Positions 1-8,155 of a DNA stretch of 64,000 nt are shown here, one piece after another (positions within the stretch are counted from its first letter, which is position 1; each line of letters begins with the position of its first letter). The notes beneath the pieces were generated by a model. That model saw only the letters and a program-made list of their open reading frames with translations, was not told where the DNA came from and did not search any database. Both the position numbers and the translations under genes were made by a program. The stretch is taken from positions 1 through 64,000 of the forward strand of contig NZ_PYMC01000015.1 of the NCBI RefSeq assembly GCF_003026475.1, in the 5' to 3' direction. This stretch comes from Photobacterium lipolyticum. Lineage in GTDB: Bacteria > Pseudomonadota > Gammaproteobacteria > Enterobacterales > Vibrionaceae.

Positions 1-157
1 AATGGTTCGACGAACTTGGTCTGGTGAATCTTGAGCATGTAAGGACAGGGTATGTGTTCAGCGCAGAGCTGAACATGGGTATGCAGGAGCCGTATACGAG
101 GTCCGTACGTACGGTTCTGTGAGAGGGTTAAGGCGGTAACGCCTCACCCTACTCGAT
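1..157 (+). mobile_element. 3' end of a group II intron (maturase tail plus domains V and VI)
   Basis: Only the 3' end is in the window. Frame 3 (3-122) is open and reads WFDELGLVNLEHVRTGYVF and onwards to a TGA inside the RNA domains. This looks like the last residues of an intron-encoded reverse transcriptase/maturase, although too little remains to prove the family. A domain V hairpin (87-117) and a domain VI hairpin (about 121-150) follow, and the end CTACTCGAT at 149-157 is typical of bacterial group II introns. The intron reads rightward, opposite to the neighbouring IS. The 3' splice junction is inferred to lie after 157. Whether the element is intact upstream cannot be seen. Confidence 0.75.
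87..150 (+). ncRNA. Group II intron catalytic domains V and VI
   Basis: Domain V starts GAGCCGTA and ends TACGGTTC, which pair over 8 bp and carry the AGC triad of the catalytic core. A TACG/CGTA upper stem and a CG bulge follow the consensus. The whole hairpin is 31 nt with a loop AGGTC, whereas the usual domain V is 34 nt with a GNRA-type tetraloop. Domain VI is an AGGCG-GTAA-CGCCT hairpin with an outer AGGGT/ACCCT stem. The catalytic fold looks largely preserved, but the shortened distal stem could weaken tertiary contacts. Confidence 0.75.
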
Positions 158-220
158 GCGTTTGGATCAATACCATTCTAGCTAATTAACTGGTCAGGTT
201 GATCCAGCTTCTAGTGCACA

Positions 221-1166
221 TCTTCGTTACTCTTTGCGTGCTGCCTCATCCAACTCCAAACCTGCTCTATTGAATTCTGCTCAGGTGAATATGGCGGGAG
301 TTTTATGATACTGATGAACAGTGTCTTCGGTGTGCCACCCAGCACCATCCATTATCACAACAGCATGCCTCCCTTTTTCTGTTACATTGAATATTTGCTG
401 GAGATGCTGTCTCATGGCATCTTTATTGGTCCAAGGGGCAACAATTGCTTCTCCTATTCCAGGGCCAGGGCCAGGGCCAGGGCAAACTGAACCAAAGAGA
501 TACGCATACTCGAACTGTTGTTGTTTGATAACTCGTGGATGTGTTCCTGTTTTTGCCCAAAGCCTGGTCGTTGTGTTCTGCTGACCAAACTTTGCTTCAT
601 CTTGAAACCAAACGTCAACACTCTCAAGCCCTATATGCCCGGGGATCTTAAGGATCGTTTCAATTTTGAATTTTTTTAAAATCCTCTTGGATTTTATCAG
701 ACTGTTTAGGGTGCTTTGAGCGAGAGGTTATCCATGAAAAGCCCATTTTTTTGAGCAAGATATAGATGTAGTCCGAGTGGTAATCTTTACCAAATGTCCG
801 TTTTATATAGCCATGAATATCATAGCCTGTGAGTCTGCCGCCATCGGGTTTAGTCGCGTTCTCTTCGATGTACTTGGCTAGCTGTTGCTTCTTTAGATTA
901 GAGAGAAAAGCAGGACGTCCAGTGCGAGGTTTTTCTAGTCCTTCCTCAAGAAAAACCTGAACCCATTTGTTAACGCTGGTACGACTAACCTTTAAGAAAT
1001 TAGCAATTTGAGTGCGTGAGTGGCCATCTTGAAAATGGGCAAGTGCCAATAAGCGCATTTTCATCTGGATAGATTTTTGTTTACTGGCAAGAGATTTAAA
1101 GTCGATATTATTAAGGCTATCCATGGCAAGAAAACTAGAGGAAATAGATAGCCTGAATTTGATCAT
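221..1166 (-). pseudogene. IS630-family transposase, frameshifted and truncated
   Basis: The N-terminal part (660-1166) holds a helix-turn-helix with the stretch SRTQIANFLKVSRTSVNKW, typical of IS630 transposases; Met at 1124 is a likelier start than 1166. The DDE part continues in the +1 frame after an A7 run (668-674) and shows WFQDEAKFG (first Asp) and VVIMDGAGWH (second Asp), then stops at 281-283. The last catalytic motif, LPPYSPEQNSIEQVW (Glu), lies in yet another frame and ends at 221-223, about 40 residues short of a normal C terminus. IS630 elements can use programmed -1 shifting, but the shift here is +1 and a second shift follows, so the gene is judged dead. Confidence 0.8.
459..482. 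repeat. Four tandem CCAGGG hexamers inside the transposase pseudogene
   Basis: The hexamer CCAGGG occurs four times in a row. Read in the transposase frame it encodes a Pro-Gly repeat (PGPGPGPG) after the VCPGP segment, between the two catalytic Asp motifs. Hexamers keep the frame, so expansion need not have inactivated the protein. It is probably slipped-strand expansion. Confidence 0.8.
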
Positions 1167-1185
1167 ATTTTTACCTAGAATGGTT

Positions 1186-1479
1186 TTACATAATCAGTAA
1201 CAGTTGGTCGGGAATCGCTTCAATGCTAGGTGTGGCAGGTCTAGTATGAGTTGTACTGGTTAAGTCAGCGTTGAAGTGAGAAGTGGCTAGCATATTATTT
1301 TGACTATCAACAACCCAGATAGCGTTGGCCGAATACACATCTTTGGTCAGTATCTGTAAATCCGCTGGGGATTGAGAACAGAAAAATTTGATCCTCTTCT
1401 GGTACAGGGAACTGAATGTACGCTGAGGATCAATATCAATGGCTGCGCTAGTTAGGCTTTGAGTCCTTAAAGAATCTGA
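1186..1479 (-). pseudogene. Orphan open frame between pssA and the IS (possible gene remnant)
   Basis: The minus strand is open for 97 codons but has no start codon near its beginning; the frame opens right after a stop overlapping the pssA end. The translation contains RTFSSLYQKRIKFF and NAIWVVDSQNNML and looks protein-like, but I do not recognise the family. The stop is formed at the IS junction. If the IS is removed and one TA kept, the frame would end only one codon later (Met-Tyr-stop), so the IS landed at the extreme 3' end. It may be the tail of a gene whose 5' part was lost, or chance. No function is proposed. Confidence 0.3.
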
Positions 1480-2816
1480 TTAAGGATGTGATCGGCTTTA
1501 ATTCGGCGGATACGCTTAATCAGCTTTCTAACCTGAGCAGGGTAAGTGTCGACTTTTTCGATAAACTTATAGCTACCGACAAGTTGAGTATGGCTCAAAA
1601 TGCAATCAAGCTCTTGCTGCTTCTGTTCTGCCAATAGCTGGTTCTTATCATGCACCAAGATGGCATTTTCCAAGTCAAGCTTCCAGGCTCTAGGGTTAAG
1701 GTTATTGCCTGTGATCAGCATATAGCTACGATCAACCCAGATCCCTTTTAAATGGAAACTGTTGTCATTGTGCTTCCAAAGGTGAATAGCTAACTGACGA
1801 CGAGCAATCGCGGCTTCGTTTTGCTTAGCGAAATTACGAAGATTAACTTCATATAAATAAGGCAGACCAGCAATCGTTTTAAATGGCTCGCTAGGCGGGA
1901 TGTAAAAGTCATTTGCTGTCTTATCACCAACAACAATGGTTACCTTTACACCACGTCGGATAGCTCTTTTAACTTCACGGCTAATTATGCGTGGAAAGTT
2001 AAAATAAGGTGTGCAGATAGTCAGTTCTTTCTGTGAGCTCGCAATCAACGTGCAAATATGTTGATTCAGCTTATTCTTTCGCTTACCCAGACCTATAAGC
2101 GGTGTCAGGCCTACCTGATCGTCAGCGATAGAATCCGGAGAGAAAGAATAGCTCGCATGCTGTAATTGACTGCGAAGATCTTTGATGGCACCTTTTAATG
2201 CTTTGGTCTCTGGACGAATGGGCTGACTTAAGCAATTGACGGCATCACTATTAGCCAGAGTCTCAACGATGAACCTAGCCATGCTATCTGCGAGGTTTAC
2301 ATTTTGTATGACGTGATAACGGTCATAACGATAACGTTGATGTTGTGCAAGGTATACATCGTTCAGGCTAGCACCGCTATAGATAACTTTATCATCGATC
2401 ACAAAGCCTTTAAGGTGAAGAACGCCGAACACTTCTCGGTTACGTACCGGTACTCCTAACACATCAATCTGATGTTGGTAGGTTTCTGCGAATTCACGAT
2501 ATAGTGCCGCATTACCATCTGATTTCACTGCACCAATGAGTCCTCGTTGGGCACGGTGCCAATCAACAAGTACTTTGATGTCTAACTCAGGATTTGCTTG
2601 TTTCGCTTCATAAAGCGCAGTCAAAATACCCCGGCCCGCTTCATCGTCTTGCAGATATAATGCAACAAGATAAATACGTTGTTTGGCTTGGGTTATTTCC
2701 TTATGTAGCCGTTCACGGAAAGATCCTGCATCTAGAAGTGTCTCTAAATCTTCCGGCTTGTGTGCAATACATGGCAATTGCTCAATGCGTTGCCTGTTAG
2801 CAATAGCTGAATCCAT
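1467..2816 (-). CDS. pssA: CDP-diacylglycerol-serine O-phosphatidyltransferase (phosphatidylserine synthase)
   Basis: Makes phosphatidylserine from CDP-diacylglycerol and L-serine, the committed step to phosphatidylethanolamine; in E. coli the enzyme associates with ribosomes and the membrane surface. At 449 residues it matches the usual length. It belongs to the phospholipase D superfamily and both HKD motifs are visible: H134-K136-D141 in HLKGFVIDD and H355-K357-D362 in HLKGIWVD. The C-terminal tail is rich in Lys/Arg (RKLIKRIRRIK), as in the family. No transmembrane segment is apparent, as expected for this PLD-type class. It is a monocistronic minus-strand gene; the GNAT gene upstream is on the same strand but 128 bp away. 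Confidence 0.95.
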   Translation of the reverse strand: MDSAIANRQRIEQLPCIAHKPEDLETLLDAGSFRERLHKEITQAKQRIYLVALYLQDDEAGRGILTALYEAKQANPELDIKVLVDWHRAQRGLIGAVKSDGNAALYREFAETYQHQIDVLGVPVRNREVFGVLHLKGFVIDDKVIYSGASLNDVYLAQHQRYRYDRYHVIQNVNLADSMARFIVETLANSDAVNCLSQPIRPETKALKGAIKDLRSQLQHASYSFSPDSIADDQVGLTPLIGLGKRKNKLNQHICTLIASSQKELTICTPYFNFPRIISREVKRAIRRGVKVTIVVGDKTANDFYIPPSEPFKTIAGLPYLYEVNLRNFAKQNEAAIARRQLAIHLWKHNDNSFHLKGIWVDRSYMLITGNNLNPRAWKLDLENAILVHDKNQLLAEQKQQELDCILSHTQLVGSYKFIEKVDTYPAQVRKLIKRIRRIKADHILNQIL

Positions 2817-2944
2817 TATCGCCTCGTTTATGCGACCTATAATAAGATAAATCTGTTAATTAAGAGAGCAATTATACCAGAAAATCATCTAATTCCATGT
2901 ATACCAATACTGGCTTGTGTCACGGATGGGCTGAAAACTGTAAA

Positions 2945-3370
2945 TTAGTGTTGATATCGCATTGCAATCAGCTCTTTACCACTCAGACGATAGCGCTGGA
3001 TCCTGCTAGCCAAAGGCTCTGGTAACTCATTATCTGCTATCACTGTAAAACCTGAGTCCTGATACAATTTTTCCAGATGATTAAAGGCAAAGCAGAAGCA
3101 TGGCGTGTGGATTAACTGTTCATTGGTCGCTGTGATCAGTTGCTTGGCGATACCGCAACTTCGAAGTTCCGGGTGGACTAACATACCGGTGAGCAATTGG
3201 TAAGATTCAAATTGCTTGAATCTGACACAGCAGATTATCCCGCTGGTATTCTCTCCTATCCAGATGATTTCATCTCTTTTAGCTTTTCCGGCTGGATAAT
3301 AGGATTTATAGAAGCGATTAATCAGTGGGAAACGTAGAGGTTCTAAAGGGTGGAATTTAATCTTGCTCAT
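2945..3370 (-). CDS. GNAT-family N-acetyltransferase, substrate unknown
   Basis: A 141-residue protein with the layout of a small GCN5-related acetyltransferase. The segment LLTGMLVHPELRSCGIAKQLI (about residues 59-79) corresponds to the acetyl-CoA pyrophosphate-binding motif (V..... RG.G.. type, with SCG in place of R-G-x-G). LEKLYQDSGFTV near residue 100 resembles the motif B Tyr helix. It ends close to the start of divergent murB: the two start codons are 75 bp apart and share a promoter region. The sequence gives no clue to the acyl acceptor. The family assignment is fairly safe; any specific role is open. Confidence 0.7.
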   Translation of the reverse strand: MSKIKFHPLEPLRFPLINRFYKSYYPAGKAKRDEIIWIGENTSGIICCVRFKQFESYQLLTGMLVHPELRSCGIAKQLITATNEQLIHTPCFCFAFNHLEKLYQDSGFTVIADNELPEPLASRIQRYRLSGKELIAMRYQH

Positions 3371-3445
3371 GGGAAAACACTGCGTAGTTAGGATGAATCA
3401 GTTAAAATGCAGCCAATAGTATAAAAGGTATGGTTCGATATTAGC

Positions 3446-4486
3446 ATGAAAGTTTTGCAAGAAAGGTCACTGGCACCTTTTCACACCTTCGGTATCGAGG
3501 TAACAGCGGAGCGCATTATTGTTGTTGAATCCGCTCAGGATCTGGTGGCAATTTGGCAGGATGAGCAGTATCGGGCTTTGCCCAAGTTGATTGTTGGCCA
3601 GGGCAGCAACTTGTTGTTCTGTGAAAACTACGCTGGCGTGATTGTATTAAATCGTATTACTGGCATTGATATAACGGAAACGGCGGATGAGTATTTATTG
3701 CATGTCGGAGCCGGTGAAGACTGGCATCAGCTGGTTCTCTCGTCTGTGGAAAATAATATGCCGGGTTTGGAAAATCTGGCCTTGATCCCTGGCTGCGTGG
3801 GCTCATCGCCAATCCAGAATATTGGTGCGTATGGTGTTGAACTGAAGGACGTCTGCCAGTATGTCGATGCGGTTGAGCTGAACACAGGCAAACCTTCCCG
3901 AATATTGGCTTCAGATTGTCAGTTCGGCTACCGAGATTCTATTTTCAAGCATGCACTGAAAAATACCCATGCGATAGTTGCTGTAGGATTAAAACTGCCT
4001 AAAGCGTGGCGTCCTAATATCAGTTACGGCCTTCTGGCACAGTTTGCCTCTGAGACCGTAACAGCCAAAGAAATATTTGATGAAGTATGCCGTATCCGCC
4101 AGCAGAAGCTGCCGGATCCCGCGGTATTAGGCAATGCAGGTAGTTTTTTCAAGAACCCTGTCGTTGATAAGACCAAGCGAGAGCAGCTAATGGCGGTTTA
4201 TCCGAGCATGCCAAGTTATGAAATGGCGGATGGATCCTTCAAGCTGGCCGCTGGCTGGTTGATTGATCAATGTGGCCTGAAAGGCTATCAGGTGGGAGGG
4301 GCAAAAGTGCATGAGCAACAAGCACTGGTATTGGTCAACCACGCACAGGCAATTGCCAGGGATGTGCTTGTTCTTGCACGAGATGTTGTCTTTACGGTTG
4401 AAGAGAAGTTTGCTGTCACTCTAGAGCATGAAGTACGTTTTATGGCTGCAGAGAAAGAAACCAAGTTGGCAGAGGTTATGTCATGA
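3446..4486 (+). CDS. murB: UDP-N-acetylenolpyruvoylglucosamine reductase
   Basis: FAD enzyme that uses NADPH to reduce UDP-GlcNAc-enolpyruvate to UDP-MurNAc in the cytosolic phase of peptidoglycan synthesis. The N terminus contains NTFG-like HTFGIEV, the FAD-binding stretch GQGSNLLF (near residue 52) and IPGCVGSSPIQNIGAYG (near 115). The C-terminal domain carries GNAGSFFKNP with the proton-donor Ser and the type I lid region. At 346 residues the length equals the E. coli enzyme. The stop overlaps the birA start in ATGA, so murB, birA and coaX are translationally coupled. In enterobacteria and vibrios murB-birA is a conserved pair. Confidence 0.97.
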   Translation: MKVLQERSLAPFHTFGIEVTAERIIVVESAQDLVAIWQDEQYRALPKLIVGQGSNLLFCENYAGVIVLNRITGIDITETADEYLLHVGAGEDWHQLVLSSVENNMPGLENLALIPGCVGSSPIQNIGAYGVELKDVCQYVDAVELNTGKPSRILASDCQFGYRDSIFKHALKNTHAIVAVGLKLPKAWRPNISYGLLAQFASETVTAKEIFDEVCRIRQQKLPDPAVLGNAGSFFKNPVVDKTKREQLMAVYPSMPSYEMADGSFKLAAGWLIDQCGLKGYQVGGAKVHEQQALVLVNHAQAIARDVLVLARDVVFTVEEKFAVTLEHEVRFMAAEKETKLAEVMS

Positions 4487-5445
4487 AAGAACACTCTACA
4501 CGTTTGGCATTAGTGGCCATGATGTCTGATGGTAAATTTCATTCAGGAGAAGCTTTGGGAGAGTCTCTTGGAATTTCCCGAGCCGCAATAAGCAAACATA
4601 TCAGGCAATTACAGGGCTGGGGTCTAGATGTCTACCGAGTGCAGGGGAAAGGCTATAGCCTGGCATCAAAATTGGAACTGCTTGATTGCGATAAAATTTT
4701 AGCTCAGGTAAAGTGCTCAAACTTAGATCTCATACCCGTTATCGATTCGACTAATCAATTTCTACTCGACCGGGTCGGCCAGTTACCTCAAGGTGCAGTT
4801 TGTTTGGCTGAATATCAGCAGGCTGGTCGAGGGCGTCGGGGACGGCAATGGCTGTCTCCTTTTGGTAGTAATTTGTATCTCTCTATGTATTGGCGACTTG
4901 ATGCCGGGATGGCAGCTGCGATGGGGTTGAGCCTTGTTGTTGGCATCGCTATTGCTGAAGCTTTACAAACATTGGGTGCTGACGAGATTAGAGTGAAATG
5001 GCCTAATGATTTGTATTATAAAGATAAGAAGTTGGCCGGTATTCTGATTGAGATGACAGGCCAGACGGGAGAAGCTGCCCATCTAGTTATAGGTATGGGG
5101 CTCAATGTTGCAATGACTGATCAGGAAGGAACAGATATTGATCAGGCTTGGACCAATCTGGTACAGGCGTGTGATGACCTACCTGAGCGAAACCAATTAG
5201 CCGCGGTATTGATTGAGCGACTACATCAAACGCTAACGGCTTATGAGCAAATCGGTCTCGATGGTTTTATCGATCGTTGGAATAAATTAGATAACTTTTT
5301 GAACCGCCCTGTTAAATTATTGATAGGTGAACGTGTGGTAGAAGGAATTGCCCGCGGCATTGATAAACAGGGTGCCTTATTACTTGAAACCGATGCGGGT
5401 ATAGAGCCGTATATCGGTGGTGAAATCAGCCTTAGAGGTTGTTGA
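4483..5445 (+). CDS. birA: Bifunctional biotin-protein ligase / biotin operon repressor
   Basis: Activates biotin to biotinoyl-AMP and transfers it to the biotin carboxyl carrier (AccB at 38470-38934 is the expected target), and represses the bio operon when acceptor is scarce. The N-terminal winged helix (residues 1-60) contains SGEALGESLGISRAAISKHI. The ligase core has STNQFLLD, the adenylate-binding GRGRRGRQW and KWPNDLYYKDKKLAGILIE, and the C-terminal SH3-like domain follows from about residue 270. Its 320 residues are standard. It overlaps murB by four bases and shares its stop (TGA) with the coaX start in TGATG. Confidence 0.97.
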   Translation: MKEHSTRLALVAMMSDGKFHSGEALGESLGISRAAISKHIRQLQGWGLDVYRVQGKGYSLASKLELLDCDKILAQVKCSNLDLIPVIDSTNQFLLDRVGQLPQGAVCLAEYQQAGRGRRGRQWLSPFGSNLYLSMYWRLDAGMAAAMGLSLVVGIAIAEALQTLGADEIRVKWPNDLYYKDKKLAGILIEMTGQTGEAAHLVIGMGLNVAMTDQEGTDIDQAWTNLVQACDDLPERNQLAAVLIERLHQTLTAYEQIGLDGFIDRWNKLDNFLNRPVKLLIGERVVEGIARGIDKQGALLLETDAGIEPYIGGEISLRGC

Positions 5446-6176
5446 TGCAATTATTAATTGAAGCGGGTAACACCTATGTCAAAGTTGCCCAATTATTTGA
5501 ATCTGGAAATTTTGAACTGTTAGGCCGTTACCCTAGCCGTAAATTAGAAATGGTACTTGAGCCACTATTAGAAAAAGGAATTCATAGAATAGTGTTTGCC
5601 AGTGTCGGGCCTGTTGAGGTTGATAATTCAATCCAACGCATTGCTCAGATGGCTAATATCCCGGTCATGCAAGTGAAGACGCTACGTAAAGACTTTGGTG
5701 TTAAGAATGCCTATTCTGAATATCAATACCTTGGTGTAGATCGCTGGCTAACCCTTGTCGCTGTCAGACAAGAGTTTAAAAAGCCAACAGTCATTGTCGA
5801 TATTGGTACCGCATTGACGTTTGATGTGCTGGCTGAAGACGGCAAGCATTTGGGGGGCTGGATTGCACCCGGTTATCAGTTAATGATGCAATCGGTACTG
5901 GAAAATACCCGTAAAGTTTTCTCTGATCGTGAGCATGGGGAACATATAACATTCGCAGATAATACGGCGGATGGTCTGAAAAATGGCTGTCGGGCAGCAC
6001 TGGTCGGGTTAATCGAATATGGCCTCAAGCAGGCAAAAGAGAAACTTGGAACGAGCCCTGAAGTGATCTTATGTGGCGGAGGTATGCGTCATCTACCGAC
6101 ACCTTGGTCAAAACGCTATTTGCATCGTTCGGAGTTGGTCTTGGAAGGATTGGCCCTGTACGCAAAATGCCGATGA
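5445..6176 (+). CDS. coaX: Type III pantothenate kinase
   Basis: Phosphorylates pantothenate as the first step of CoA synthesis; type III enzymes belong to the ASKHA fold and are not inhibited by CoA. Seen: a GNT motif near the N terminus (EAGNTYVK), YLGVDRW, DIGTALTFDV and GGWIAPGYQLM, all family hallmarks, over 243 residues. The start is the ATG at 5445 that overlaps the birA TGA, not the upstream TTG codons. An oddity is that the first motif reads Glu6-Ala-Gly-Asn-Thr where the family has Asp-x-Gly-Asn-Thr; this Asp is a conserved metal/phosphate-handling residue. In E. coli the same place between birA and the tRNA operon holds coaA, an unrelated type I kinase. Confidence 0.9.
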   Translation: MQLLIEAGNTYVKVAQLFESGNFELLGRYPSRKLEMVLEPLLEKGIHRIVFASVGPVEVDNSIQRIAQMANIPVMQVKTLRKDFGVKNAYSEYQYLGVDRWLTLVAVRQEFKKPTVIVDIGTALTFDVLAEDGKHLGGWIAPGYQLMMQSVLENTRKVFSDREHGEHITFADNTADGLKNGCRAALVGLIEYGLKQAKEKLGTSPEVILCGGGMRHLPTPWSKRYLHRSELVLEGLALYAKCR

Positions 6177-6229
6177 TGATTAAATTTGAGACGGTTAAGG
6201 AAAAAAAATAAAAAAAACTCTTAAAGGTA

Positions 6230-6258
6230 TTGCAAGCCTATAAATGATTAACTAGAAT
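6230..6258 (+). promoter_or_regulatory. Sigma-70 promoter of the tRNA-tuf operon
   Basis: TTGCAA (6230-6235) and TAGAAT (6253-6258) are separated by 17 bp. They lie 14 bp before the first tRNA. The downstream stretch GCGCAGC is a GC-rich discriminator of the kind associated with stringent control. Upstream A-tracts at 6200-6217 could act as an UP element. This is inferred from the sequence only. Confidence 0.65.
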
Positions 6259-6271
6259 GCGCAGCAATTAC

Positions 6272-6347
<76 letters not shown>

Positions 6348-6364
6348 GTTTTAGCTATACCCCT

Positions 6365-6449
<85 letters not shown>

Positions 6450-6487
6450 TTTTCAAGTAGTTTGATAGCTCTACGAGTTACGAGTTT

Positions 6488-6562
<75 letters not shown>

Positions 6563-6574
6563 CACTTCTTGTGT

Positions 6575-6650
6575 GCTGATATAGCTCAGTTGGTAGAGCG
6601 CACCCTTGGTAAGGGTGAGGTCGGCGGTTCAAATCCGCCTATCAGCACCA
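6575..6650 (+). tRNA. thrT: tRNA-Thr (anticodon GGT)
   Basis: A 76-nt cloverleaf with CCA; acceptor GCTGATA/TATCAGC, anticodon stem-loop CACCCTTGGTAAGGGTG giving GGT (reads ACC/ACU). It is the last tRNA; tuf starts 105 bp downstream, so the primary transcript probably continues into tuf after tRNA processing. Confidence 0.96.
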
Positions 6651-6755
6651 TCCCTTCTCCAAGTCGCTCTCAAACCATTTGATATATACTCTACAAACCC
6701 ATGTTTGGTTGTGTGGTCGTAATGCCACCTAATGCCGTGTCTAGAGGGACTATCT

Positions 6756-7940
6756 ATGTCTAAAGAAAAATTTGAACGTCTTAAGCCACACGTTAACGTT
6801 GGTACTATCGGCCACGTTGACCATGGTAAAACGACTCTAACTGCTGCTATCTGTACAGTTTTGGCAAAAGTTTACGGTGGTGCCGCACGTGACTTCGCAT
6901 CAATCGATAACGCTCCAGAAGAGCGCGAGCGTGGTATCACAATTTCTACTTCACACGTAGAGTACGATACGCCATCTCGCCACTACGCCCACGTTGACTG
7001 CCCAGGACACGCCGATTATGTTAAAAACATGATCACCGGTGCTGCACAGATGGATGGCGGTATTCTGGTTGTTGCTGCAACTGATGGCCCTATGCCTCAG
7101 ACACGTGAGCACATCCTTCTTGGTCGCCAGGTTGGTATTCCTTACATCATCGTATTCATGAACAAATGTGATATGGTTGATGATGAAGAGCTACTAGAAC
7201 TGGTAGAAATGGAAGTTCGTGAGCTTCTTTCTGAATACGACTTCCCAGGCGATGACTGCCCAGTAATCATGGGTTCTGCACTAGGCGCACTTAACGGTGA
7301 AGCTCAGTGGGAAGATAAAATCGTTGAACTAGCTGAAGCTCTAGATAACTACATCCCAGAGCCAGAGCGCGCAATTGACAAGCCGTTCATCCTTCCTATC
7401 GAAGATGTATTCTCAATCCAAGGCCGTGGTACTGTTGTTACGGGTCGTGTTGAGCAAGGTATTGTTCGCGTTGGTGACGAAGTTGCTATCGTTGGTATCA
7501 AAGAAACCATCACTACGACTTGTACTGGTGTAGAGATGTTCCGTAAGCTTCTTGACGAAGGTCGTGCTGGTGAGAACGTTGGTGTTCTTCTGCGTGGTAC
7601 TAAGCGTGACGAAGTTGAGCGTGGTCAAGTTCTTGCTAAGCCAGGTTCAATTACTCCGCACACCACTTTTGAGTCAGAAATTTATGTTCTGTCTAAAGAT
7701 GAAGGTGGCCGTCATACTCCATTCTTCAAGGGCTACCGTCCACAGTTCTACTTCCGTACAACTGACGTAACTGGTACTATCGAGCTACCAGAAGGCATTG
7801 AAATGGTAATGCCTGGTGATAACGTTCAGATGAAAGTGACTCTAATCTGCCCAATCGCGATGGATGAAGGTCTGCGTTTTGCGATCCGTGAAGGCGGTCG
7901 TACAGTTGGTGCTGGTGTTGTTGCTAAGATCTTCGAATAA
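6756..7940 (+). CDS. tuf: Translation elongation factor Tu
   Basis: GTPase that delivers aminoacyl-tRNA to the ribosomal A site. The start ATG at 6756 gives [16 protein letters not shown] and 394 residues, the normal length; an upstream in-frame ATG at 6732 would add eight unconserved residues and is not used here. G1 is GHVDHGKTT, switch I contains RGITIST, G3 is DCPGHADYV and G4 is NKCD. Domains 2 and 3 are complete to the C-terminal VVAKIFE. It follows four tRNA genes, as tufB does in E. coli, and is ended by a strong terminator at 7960. Codon use is the restricted set of highly expressed genes. Confidence 0.97.
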   Translation: MSKEKFERLKPHVNVGTIGHVDHGKTTLTAAICTVLAKVYGGAARDFASIDNAPEERERGITISTSHVEYDTPSRHYAHVDCPGHADYVKNMITGAAQMDGGILVVAATDGPMPQTREHILLGRQVGIPYIIVFMNKCDMVDDEELLELVEMEVRELLSEYDFPGDDCPVIMGSALGALNGEAQWEDKIVELAEALDNYIPEPERAIDKPFILPIEDVFSIQGRGTVVTGRVEQGIVRVGDEVAIVGIKETITTTCTGVEMFRKLLDEGRAGENVGVLLRGTKRDEVERGQVLAKPGSITPHTTFESEIYVLSKDEGGRHTPFFKGYRPQFYFRTTDVTGTIELPEGIEMVMPGDNVQMKVTLICPIAMDEGLRFAIREGGRTVGAGVVAKIFE

Positions 7941-7959
7941 GATTTGACGACAAGGTACC

Positions 7960-7986
7960 AAAAGGGCATCATTTGATGCCCTTTTC
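7960..7986 (+). terminator. Rho-independent terminator after tuf
   Basis: AAAAGGGCATC and GATGCCCTTTT pair over 11 bp with an ATTT-type loop, giving a U-rich 3' arm. It lies 20 bp past the tuf stop and separates the tRNA-tuf unit from secE-nusG. Confidence 0.85.
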
Positions 7987-8058
7987 TGCGTCTGATTTTT
8001 TATTCGTGTAATTTTTAGTCAAAGGCGTAGAGTAGAAGTTCGTTGAGATGAAGTTTTT

Positions 8059-8121
8059 TATAATGTCATTAAAGGTTTAGTCCTTTCCTTCATTTAGGAC
8101 CTCGCACTAGCGGGGTCGTTT
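8059..8121 (+). promoter_or_regulatory. Candidate secE promoter -10 and leader hairpin
   Basis: A TATAAT at 8059-8064 lacks a good -35 at 17 bp, so the promoter call is tentative. About 35 bp downstream the arms GACCTCGC (8098-8105) and GCGGGGTC (8110-8117) form an 8-bp hairpin with loop ACTA, followed by GTTTTCG. It has a terminator-like shape and sits 38 bp before secE, so it could attenuate secE-nusG. Confidence 0.4.
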
Positions 8122-8155
8122 TCGTCTATATTGAGACTAGTTACAGGTTGGTTGT

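Larger units (their letters stand above)
171..1188 (-). mobile_element. IS630-family insertion sequence, decayed
   Basis: The terminal inverted repeats share CCATTCTAG followed by TAA: left at 173-181, right (reverse complement) at 1175-1183. TA dinucleotides lie outside both ends (171-172 and 1187-1188), consistent with the TA target duplication of IS630/Tc1 elements. The right end has three extra A:T pairs before the TA, so the left boundary may be trimmed. The element is about 1.0 kb and carries a single transposase gene on the minus strand, broken into three frames. It sits 13 bp from the end of the group II intron. Confidence 0.8.

Noticed and set aside
459..482. Short tandem array considered as a CRISPR remnant
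   Set aside because: Units are six bases with no spacers and no cas genes in the window.
305..584. Two rightward open frames, one with an RARARARA tail
   Set aside because: They are antisense to the IS630 transposase; the Arg-Ala repeat is only the complement of the CCAGGG hexamers that encode Pro-Gly on the coding strand.
6732..6755. Upstream ATG extension of tuf
   Set aside because: It adds eight residues absent from EF-Tu; the ATG at 6756 gives the exact 394-residue protein.
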